Positions 48,573 to 56,839 of a stretch of 64,000 bases of DNA are shown in pieces. Every line of letters starts with the position of its first letter. Positions within the stretch are counted from its first letter, which is position 1. This DNA is from Aurifilum marmelostoma. Lineage: Eukaryota > Ascomycota > Sordariomycetes > Diaporthales > Cryphonectriaceae. The notes under the pieces were generated by a model. It saw nothing but the letters and a program-made list of their open reading frames with translations. It ran no database searches and had not been told where the DNA came from. Where the stretch lies: contig JAMXSV010000023.1 in the NCBI GenBank assembly GCA_027559495.1, positions 1,612,001 through 1,676,000 of the forward strand, in the 5' to 3' direction. A program made the translations under genes and the position numbers.

Positions 48573-51500
48573 ATGAATACCAACGTTGCAGCAGCGTTGC
48601 AATCAAATGAAATCACCGACTGGTCAGCCTCCGTCTCGATACCCGGATCTCCAGCGAATACCCAATTGTCAGAAAGGCCATATCTGCTACAGCCAGCGGC
48701 CTCGGGCACTTCTCTCTCGTCTGCAACAAGAGAAGAACGAGTTCTGTCAGATCAAGAATGCCAAGTTGAAGGTCTTCATCAGGCCATTGATGAGCTTGAC
48801 TGTGTGCGTATCCGGTATATCCTTCGAGAGAGGCCCGGACTGCTGCAGACGTGGCGTATCGACCCGTGGAGCTCTCCACCCCTGCACTACGTGCTGCAGC
48901 GCAGCTGGGGAGACAGCATCTCGGAGCAGCGCCGGTTGGTCGCTGTGAGGGCACTTCTTGAGTCTGTCGTCGGCGATAATGTCATGTCGAGCGTCGTGAA
49001 TGCGACAGATGGGAGAGGCCGCACTGCACTGCACCTGGCCGTCGACTTCGAGTCGATCACGCACTACCTCCTGCAGAAAGGTGCCGATATCGATCCACGT
49101 GACCACGAGGGCTCTACGCCGCTGCTCTGGGCAATCCTGGGTCACCATATCAGGACCATTGAGGTCTTACTTGCTTTCGGCGCCAAGACGGACGCCTACG
49201 ACATGTTCCTCCAGACGCCTGTGGACTGCGCTCGGAGTCGCGCTGCTTGCTTCCTGGTCGAGGAAAACGACGAAGATGAGTGTGCCATCTTGGCATTGTT
49301 CAAAAGGCATGACCACGACCTGTGGGCCTGGGAAGCTCGAGGGCCGCGCTCGCATACATCTTCTCTCCACTTCAATGGCCGTATATCTGCCCTATTTCAG
49401 TATCAGGACCGGCACAGCGAAGATCCCAACAGCATTGGGACCAGATACGTGCAGAACGCTGCGAAGCCTATATTCGAGATGCTCTATACAGCAGCATCTC
49501 TAGCTGAGGAGATTGGGCGTCGCCACTTGATCTCTTGGTCTTCGTCCAATTTGAACGGCTCCCAGTTGATGTCGAGCTGCTGGATACACTTCCCAGCCTC
49601 AAATGTGAGTTTGCAGCAGTAGCGGCAATGCAATCTTTCGCATTGAGGGCTGTTCTGGCGCTAACCATGGCCCATTGAGTTCGGGATTGAAAGTTCCAAT
49701 GGCTGCAGATGGCCACAGACAAGATCTTTCTTCCTCGTACGGATGGTGTAACATCTTCATCTGCAAGGGACAGTGCCGTAAAGTACTACTGGATGAGAGT
49801 TTTCATGGCGAGAATGAGACTTCCGTTGTCTCTCACAACACCCAAATATCATGTGAGTGGCTGTGTCAATGATATGATTCACCAGCCCAATCCGCGCTCT
49901 CCGATTTCAGAACATCCTAATTTTAGTACGGCAGATGACTGATATATATATACATATATAGCGCATGCAACTGCCAGGTGTGCCGGATGGGGATGCCTTC
50001 TTTGCCGTGGTATGAACAATCTCCTCAAAATTCCGCATATCTCCTCGGTGCTTATCTTGGGCTGACCGTAATTCCAGCTTCCTATCGTCAATATGGACGT
50101 GCAACAGCCACGACACCATGGCCACAAGACTTTCAGCGACGAGGGCTTCCAGACAAGGAGAGACGTGCAGGCGGCGGCGAAACAGGTGAGAGACTGTTGC
50201 AAAGCTGGAGGCCGCCCCCTCCCAGGTGACAGAGCACGTGGTCCGCCTGGGCGAGCTGCATGAGGCCTTCCAGGGAGAGATACCTTCAGCAAAGACTCTG
50301 GATGAATATTGTCACGAGTTTCTCGAGGATAAAGAGCTGGCGCGCCGGGACAGGGCACAGGTGATCTCACGCTACCTGGAGCGGAAACGCCGCTCCCGAC
50401 CCCGTGAGACAATCGAGACGGTCGGGAAGCAGGAGAGGGACCATGACCTAGAGGAGGGCGGCAAGACGTGCGACCGTAGCCTCAATATCCAGGATCAGAT
50501 ACTGGTCGTCTCTCAGATATGGATTTGGAGAGTCAGAGGTTTGTCTCTCAGGAAACTCACCAGGACATCATGTTCACGTTCCGGACTATCGCTTGCGCGC
50601 CTCTAACTATGCCCATCCCGCCACAGATCTTATCATCACTGCGTATCCAGAGGAATGGGATTGTTCCAACAAGCGATCACTACCACATGAGATTCAACAG
50701 CGGTACGACCAGGTCTCGAGTGAGATAGAAGAGGCCGGGAATGCGCGGCAGCAACATTCTCCGGAGCGCTGGCCGCCTATTAGCAACGCTGAGGGCAAGC
50801 GCATGGCGAGTATCATCGTCGAGGAGTGTTTCAAATACGAACCACACCTGTCGGATGGTGGCGGGAGCTATCTGAATGCCTTTGCCAGCGAGATTGCTTT
50901 CGTGGTTAGTTGAGTACTTGTGACCTGGGCTCAAGCATACTGTGACCGTCCAAATCGTGTGCCACCGCCTCGAAAGCTGACACAAAATCAAAACTCTAGT
51001 CAGGCCAGGTCACCATAGCGTATGAGGAGTACAAAAAGTGCATCGGTCAGACCGCCAGGACATTCAAAGATGCCATCCGAAAAGAGACAGACTATCTCCT
51101 CATGATCGACGACATCCTTGATGAGCTTGCCATGATACGGCGGGTCCAGGAGGAGAAGGAGCTGGTGTGCAGGGATGTCATGGAATTCCAGGACAAGAAC
51201 GAACAGAACAAGCTGGAGCGCTGGATGAGGCAGGCCCAGATGAAATTGAAACGTCTGGAGGAGGATGCACAGAGAGTCAGGATGTCGGTCAGTCATTGTC
51301 TCGGCCCGGTCGGTTGTGAACCTCACAGAGAGCTCCTCCTCTCCTCGCCTGGATGTGCGTGTACTAAGCACATTGTAGCTCGTCACTCTGCTGGACTTGC
51401 GGCAGCGCCAGGTCAACGCGGAAGGGGTCGTCAACTCCGAGCTACAGTCCAAGTTCTTCGTTGTCTTCACAGCAGCGACGGTGGTTTTCGTAAGTTTTTT

Positions 51501-51929
51501 TTAGTTTTTTTCTTTCTTTCTGAATTTGCATTGCGAGTGCTGATGCTTGGCCTTTAGACGCCCTTGTCGTGGATCTCGAGCCTGATGGCTTTAGATATTG
51601 TCGACTTTAGCCCACCAGACTCCCAGCCCTGGAGTCGAAACCAGGCTTTGACAGCATCTCGTAAGTTTCTTGCTCGAGAACCCCGGGCGCGTGGTCATGC
51701 CCGTCACTTGTGCTATCTACAAATGTTTACCACAACTATTTGCTCAGTCGTCACCATGGCTGGATCTGTGGTGCTCATTCTTTTGTGCCTCCTCGGGTGG
51801 CGTTGGTATGAGCAGATGAATGCTACCGCACAGCATGAAGATTCATCTGCCATCCACAGACCTCGTCAGCTGTGGAAGAGGGTGTTGCGGTCCATGTCAA
51901 GCGGACGACAGAAAGAGAAGATGCCATAA
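48573..51929 (+). CDS. Ankyrin-repeat protein with a C-terminal CorA-like membrane module
   Basis: Ten exons fit splice consensus and frame: 48573-49604, 49709-49852, 49962-50009, 50078-50185, 50226-50538, 50627-50904, 51000-51287, 51379-51489, 51558-51660 and 51748-51929. Together they give 868 aa. Residues 68-230 hold ankyrin-type repeats (GRGRTALHLAV, EGSTPLLWAI, HIRTIEVLLAFGA). LGRRHLISW-like text (IGRRHLISWSS) and the WIHFPASN end of exon 1 fit a fungal ankyrin/CorA-like family. The middle has a DQILVVSQIWIWRV - LIITAYPEEW pair typical of that family. A helical region (EEKELVCRDVMEFQDKNEQN..) precedes LLDLRQRQVNAE. Two predicted membrane helices follow (FFVVFTAATVVFTPLSW, about 763-780; VTMAGSVVLILLCLLGW, about 810-828). 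The GMN signature of true Mg2+ channels is absent, and the position reads SSLMALDI. Intron 4 is only 40 nt and intron 9 is in-frame (87 nt). Transport function is not established. Confidence 0.78.
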
Positions 51930-52369
51930 TCAGACCACACTTCCCACTGACACTTCTTTGCGGTGTGAGAGAGGCTGCGTCTTGAGTATACAAGTATGAT
52001 TATTGATCACAACCCTAGATATTGCAAAACAAGAAAAGAAACTGTGATGGTAATGACAAATTATTGATACTTGCTATGTATCAGATTCACTTTCGCCTTG
52101 TACAGTGTATTAGGTAATTTCTCAACATCTCGTGATTATTACATGAACAACAGTAAGTAATTGGTTTTTACCCCTCCGATTGCGGGGATCCTTGCAAGGG
52201 CAGGCTTCGGGCACTCAAGACCACCCGGAATCCTCTTTGCTGACAGGAATGACTACTACCTATTGTATCAATAATGTCTCGAAGTCATGCCGAGTTGAGA
52301 CCATCTCTTTGATCCTCGTCGTTGTCTCTCAAAACCAGCGCGACAACTCACCCTGTACTACCGATTAAG
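51930..52369. other. Intergenic between ankyrin/CorA-like gene and GST-like gene
   Basis: 440 bases carrying the 3' flank of one gene and the promoter of the next. Nothing further is recognised. The leader ends with GATTAAGATGGCT at the GST start. Confidence 0.5.
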
Positions 52370-53297
52370 ATGGCTGAATTGAGCGATGCAGAGTATACGC
52401 TCTACTCGTCCCCCTTCTCCCTGTACTCGATGATGGCCCGCCACACCGTCCAGCTCGGTCCCACTACGCGTGACGCCCGTCCGCCGCGCAAGATCACCCT
52501 CAGCTTTGTCAACCACAAGAAACATGAGAACCTGAGGGAGGAATACCTCAAGGTGAACCCCAAGGGCCAGGTTCCGACCATGACCGGCAGCGTCCTCGAG
52601 CAGCCGCTCACCGACAGCATCTCCATCTCGCTCTACCTGGCCGAGAAGCACTATCCAGCCATGTTGCCAGCGGAACACGCCGCTGTCATCAGGGACCTGC
52701 TCCAGAGGATCCATGCCGTCTATGGCCTATCATTCAGCAACAAGAACCCGACTGCGGAGATGACGCAGCACTTCCATTCACCCGTAGAGGACATTCTCAA
52801 GAGGAGCGACCTCAGCCCGGAATATCGCAAGGCTCTCGAGGTCAAATTGGATTTGTAAGTTGTCCCCTCGGGATTCATATTATTCCTTGCCACTCCGTCC
52901 TTGGCTGCCGTCCGCTGACGCTCCATATCACTTACTTCCCAGCCACGACAAGAATAACGGCATAGCCTTCCAGCCAGCCGTCAGGTCCAAACACCTCGCA
53001 GACCTACAGACCATCTTTGCGGAGATCACAGAACACCGCAGGCAGAGCGGTGCTTCCGAAGATGACTGGACCTTTGGCGCCCAGGTGGGCCCGACCGCGC
53101 TTGATAGCCACCTCCTTCCGCTGGTGCTGCGCTGCCTGGATGCGGACAATGCTGAGCTCGTGCCCCTGGAGCTTCAGCACTGGGCCAAAGTCAAAGCCAA
53201 GAGCACCGTATGGCAGAGAGTCATGCACGGCAAGTCGACGGTGTGGAATCCTTCGATGGGCCCTGTTGAGGATATGCAGGAGATGATGACCCTGTGA
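52370..53297 (+). CDS. Glutathione S-transferase-like protein
   Basis: Cytosolic GST-fold protein, a family that conjugates glutathione to electrophiles or reduces small substrates. Exons are 52370-52854 and 52943-53297 (88-nt GTAAGT..CCCAG intron), giving 279 aa. The N-terminal thioredoxin-like domain (residues 8-105) shows YTLYSSPFSLYSMMARHTV, the cis-Pro motif NPKGQVPTM and LTDSISISLYLAEKH, the GSH gamma-Glu binding segment. The C-terminal helical domain (about 120-260) contains DDWTFGAQVGPTALDSHLLP, matching the N-capping/hydrophobic-staple region of GSTs. An obvious catalytic Tyr/Ser/Cys cannot be fixed; Ser13 or Ser16 are candidates. The first ATG in frame is at 52370. The upstream in-frame TTG is not used. 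The exact class is unresolved. Confidence 0.85.
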
Positions 53298-54249
53298 GAT
53301 GAATGAGTGTGTCACTGTACGCTGCCATATTTAGTAAGAGGGCAACTGGGCTGTCTGAAAAGTTCTGGTGGGTTTGTGCTGGTTGAGCCACCTCAAGCTG
53401 GTCACTGGTTCACCGGGACGCCGTTATATCGAAACGTGGGGAGCCTTTGCTTGAAAGCTACTATGTATATATCTTAAATATGTCAAAGCATGTTCTAGGA
53501 ATTATGGAGCTGATCAATACAAAGTTGTTAGATATTGGTAATACGAGATGAGCTGTACAGGGAGGCTATCAGTGGACAGCCGCTGTCAGCTCCAGTGTAC
53601 CTGGTGGGTGTAGTTACATTCTTTGTGCCCCGGAGCAAATCCTCCTACCGCAGCCAACGTGCTTGGATCTTACCCTTGTGGCGACTTTTCTCCCGAATCG
53701 ACTGTTTTACCATGCATCGACTGGTAAGTATCGCTCGCGGCTCTGGGACCCACGGGCCCACATGCTGAGCCGTGGCGGGCTGCACATAATCGGAACAGCG
53801 GGTCCTGTGTTCAGCGGCGCGACTGTCCCGTAGATATTACATCAGCTCGGAAGGAAGTCCATCAGGCTGCATATAGATAGACAGCACAGCTTTCTAGATA
53901 TATCTGATAATGACATGTCGTGCTGGTGTTTGAGCCCGTCTGGCCTCTTGGAGGTGGCCACTATGAGATCATCGCGCTTAGGTGGTGGCCCTCCAATACA
54001 ACGAACGGGTGCCTATCATTACATCAGTAGCAATATGGGTGTATGACGTCTGATGAAAGAGCATCCAAACTTCAGATGTGAACTGTGGAATGCCGTATAT
54101 ATAGATGGGGTAACCTCCGAGAGTGGCCACAGGATTATTCTATTGTTCCATACCTCAGTCCATCTGCATAAGCAGTTCAAATCAACCTTTATACACACAT
54201 ACTTCCAAGACTTCCACAACTCTCATCCGAGAATTCCAACACCGACATA
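53298..54249. other. Intergenic with TATA-containing promoter of the next gene
   Basis: About 950 bases without a supportable gene. The right end is the promoter and leader of the small hydrophilic protein gene, with a clear TATATATA element at 54096-54103. Confidence 0.5.
54096..54103 (+). promoter_or_regulatory. TATA box of the small hydrophilic protein gene
   Basis: TATATATA within GCCGTATATATAGATGG, 147 bases before the start codon. Such strong TATA boxes usually go with stress-induced or highly regulated fungal genes. Consensus and position only. Confidence 0.5.
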
Positions 54250-54894
54250 ATGGCGCCCACCAACGAGGAGCTGAACAACATCGCCAAGCAGGCTGAGCAG
54301 GACCTCAACAGTTACCAGGCCAAGCAAGGGCTCAACAACTCCTCGGTAGATGATGCTGGCGTCGACACCGGTGTCGAGAACAAGTTTCCCGGCGCACAGG
54401 TCAAGTACGGCTCCGAACTGAGCACAAACGCCAGTTACAACAAGCGTATTCCACCAGAGGAGGGCGGTGAGCTTGATGACCGTGGAAGGCAAGTATTCGC
54501 TGCGAGTTGCCTTAGCTTGTCCCATGATGATCACTTTGCTGACTCTCATCGTCACAGACAAACCCGCGGAACCCATTTCGAGGGCACTGGCGGCCCCGAA
54601 TCTAAGTTCGAAGAGACGGGCCAGAACGATAACGACGTCGTCACACGTAAGGCGCTCGGAAAGTCAGACGTGGTCGGTGCAGGCAAGGAGCGGAAGGGCA
54701 ATGATATTTTGGATCAGGGAGTGAGCGCGACTACCAACAATGTCGGCTCGAACCCACCTGGCCCTGGTGGCGCCAAGTTCAAGGGTGAGGATTATTACCG
54801 GCCGGAGTCGGTGCCTGATAGCATCTCAGCGGAGGGTTATGTGGCGCCCGAGAGTGTGACGCAAGCGTCCAAGGAAACTGAGCTGGGGTCGTAA
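54250..54894 (+). CDS. Small hydrophilic, probably disordered fungal protein (GC-AG intron)
   Basis: Exons 54250-54488 and 54558-54894 give 191 aa. The intron starts GCAAGT, a textbook GC donor, and ends CACAG with a GCTGACT branch-like site. It is 69 nt, divisible by three and free of stops, so retention would insert 23 residues and keep the frame. The spliced junction gives DDRGRQTRGTHFEGTGGPE, a smooth hydrophilic continuation, whereas retention inserts a Cys/His-rich stretch unlike the rest. The protein is rich in Gly, Asn, Glu, Asp and Lys, lacks membrane segments and signal peptide, and looks late-embryogenesis-abundant-like. The N-terminus NEELNNIAKQAEQDLNSYQAK may form a short helix. 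I recognise it as a conserved-looking fungal unknown only. The stress link is an inference from composition and the TATA promoter. Confidence 0.75.
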   Translation: MAPTNEELNNIAKQAEQDLNSYQAKQGLNNSSVDDAGVDTGVENKFPGAQVKYGSELSTNASYNKRIPPEEGGELDDRGRQVFAASCLSLSHDDHFADSHRHRQTRGTHFEGTGGPESKFEETGQNDNDVVTRKALGKSDVVGAGKERKGNDILDQGVSATTNNVGSNPPGPGGAKFKGEDYYRPESVPDSISAEGYVAPESVTQASKETELGS

Positions 54895-55252
54895 AAGGTG
54901 GCGCAGATTTTGAGATGTAATACTAGAGCGGCACTTAGGAGGCGTCCAAGTCCTGATGTCTTGAATATTATTTTGGGAAGGTGACGGTTCGACATCGTGC
55001 CAACGAATGCAACCCGCGTGATCATGCGTGCTCTCTCGGGATATCAGGAATGTTGAAAACATTGATCATGCGTTGCATACATCTGAAGTGTCGTACCGGT
55101 AAATTCAACATTCGGCGGTGTTGTGTGTGTCGGTGTGGTTGGGTATAAATGTAATATGAGATGGGCCTCCCAAGTGCGATTTGCAAAGGCTGACTGCCCT
55201 GTTGACTCCCGTCCCATCATCAGTCTTTCCGGGTCGGTGATCATGATGGTGG
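54895..55252. other. Short convergent intergenic stretch
   Basis: 358 bases of 3' flanks between the small hydrophilic protein gene (+) and the Tim17-like gene (-). No further feature is seen. Confidence 0.5.
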
Positions 55253-56025
55253 CTACTTCGCATTCGCAGCGTTATCCTCCTTCTGCTTTTCTTGGGCTCT
55301 CAAGGCAGCAATGTCGTCGTCGATAATAGCGATCTGGGCCTCTAGCCTGAGCAGCTTTTCCTCTAGTATAGCCTCATACTCCTGGTCGCTGAGCCTCTTC
55401 ATGGGACTGAATTTGGTGAACCAGCTATCGCTCTTCGCCTCCGCTGGTACACTGCTTGAGCCGGTCCACTTGTTGACTGCGAACTGGCCACCGCCGCCGA
55501 GCAGCGAAAACACCAATGCTGCAGGGAGGATATTCCGGGAACCGCCTACACGCCGTCAGTTAACCAACTAGACATGTCAATTCCATGATGGAACAAGGCA
55601 TTGACGCACGCATCATTCCCCCGACAGTCATGCCCGATACGGCCCCGCCGAAGGCACTCGCTCCCACTTTTTCTGAGGGCGTAACCTCATGCCCAGGTCC
55701 GTATCTTGCAAGGGCCATGCTTCGCGTGCCTGGTCGATATTCAGCCGTTTGTTGTCTCCTGCAGAGATGACGAGTTCTGGATCATGAAAATACCATAGTA
55801 AACGGATCCCAAGCCAAACCACTGCAGGCCCGACACAATCGAGAACAACACTGGAGTAGTCCCAAGAACAATGCCGGCTGTTGCGCCGAACACAAGGCCA
55901 CAGGTGCCTGTACCAGCTCCTAATTGCAGGCTCTTGGCCAGTATCTCTGTGACTCCATCGGGCAGCTCATCCTTTGTCCTGACTACCCGCTTTTGGGAAT
56001 CAGTAGGGCGCTGAGGCGAGGCCAT
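55253..56025 (-). CDS. Small glycine-zipper membrane protein, Tim17/22-like in style
   Basis: Exons 56025-55794, 55729-55610 and 55545-55253 (introns 64 and 64 nt) give 214 aa. The first ATG is MASPQRPTD at 56025; the upstream in-frame GTG is unlikely. Four hydrophobic, Gly-rich helices are visible: GTGTCGLVFGATAGIVLG, TPVLFSIVSGLQWFGLGS, a middle one around ASAFGGAVSGMTVGGMM and ILPAALVFSLLGGGGQF. The RGSRNILPAALVF motif resembles the RGxRNxLPG segment of Tim17-related fungal proteins. The C-terminal 60 residues are charged with a likely coiled coil (EYEAILEEKLLRLEAQIA). The intron 1 acceptor was set at GACCAG (55730) because this restores the conserved-looking frame, while the earlier CTGCAG leads to a stop. 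The function is unknown, and mitochondrial inner membrane location is a guess. Confidence 0.7.
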
Positions 56026-56839
56026 TGATCCAGCAAGCACAATAGCAAGTTGTGTCCGAATCAGCCCAGTGATTGGTGGGGTTGTAGCTTGAACAGTGGA
56101 TTATGGGTGAGCTGGTTGACTTGTAAGGTGATAGATAGGAAGCAGATTGAAGGACAGATTCAGATACCTACGATAGATGAATAATCTGGGCAGCCCTGAT
56201 TGCATATTTGCACCTTGGACCACTCAGGGCAGATCGTGCTAGTCCCTAAAGTGATTAGCTGGACACAGTGACACTAGCCCCTAGGTGCCCCAGTCTAGCT
56301 TTGCAGGCCATCTCTCCCTCCTCTGCCCTCCCCCTGTGGCCTGCCTGCCTCTGCCTGACCTGCGGGGTGGGAAGGGACAGACAGACCTAAAAATTTCCGC
56401 GCTAGTGAGGATTCCTCGCCAAAAAGAAAGGCACAACCACAACCACCACAACCTTTTTGTCGACCTCGTCCATCACAACCTCGACAAGTCAACGACCAAG
56501 TGACCGCAAGCTGAGGCCATCCACACACTTCTCCACAACCACGATTGAGGAGACGACATAGGACCATCTGATTTGCTCCCACAGCTGACCCCACCAGCAG
56601 CGTTAACCACAGCGCCACCAGGAGCCCAAGACCGGAGCTATTCTATAACCCGGACCAGGACTTTGCCCACCAATTTTCGATCTCAATTCTCTCAGTCCCG
56701 GCACCTCGCCCGCGAGTCCTCACCGACCAGCAATTTCCCAAGACGAACGAGCCTCCGCGGCCATCGCTACCAACCCAGCTTGTCTACGTGCCACCTCCAA
56801 GTGTCGCGCGTAGCCAAGTCCCATTCAAACACCGCAATC
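56026..56839. other. Divergent promoter region (Tim17-like gene and eIF4B-like gene)
   Basis: About 810 bases. No gene recognised. The right half is CA/CT-rich with many CACCACAACC-like blocks (56430-56640), typical of a fungal 5' leader before the eIF4B-like start. Confidence 0.5.

Noticed and set aside
55741..55822. Alternative ending of the Tim17-like exon 1 using the CTGCAG acceptor
   Set aside because: Leads to a stop codon after a few residues in one frame and an unconserved frame in another. The GACCAG acceptor restores a Gly-rich membrane helix.
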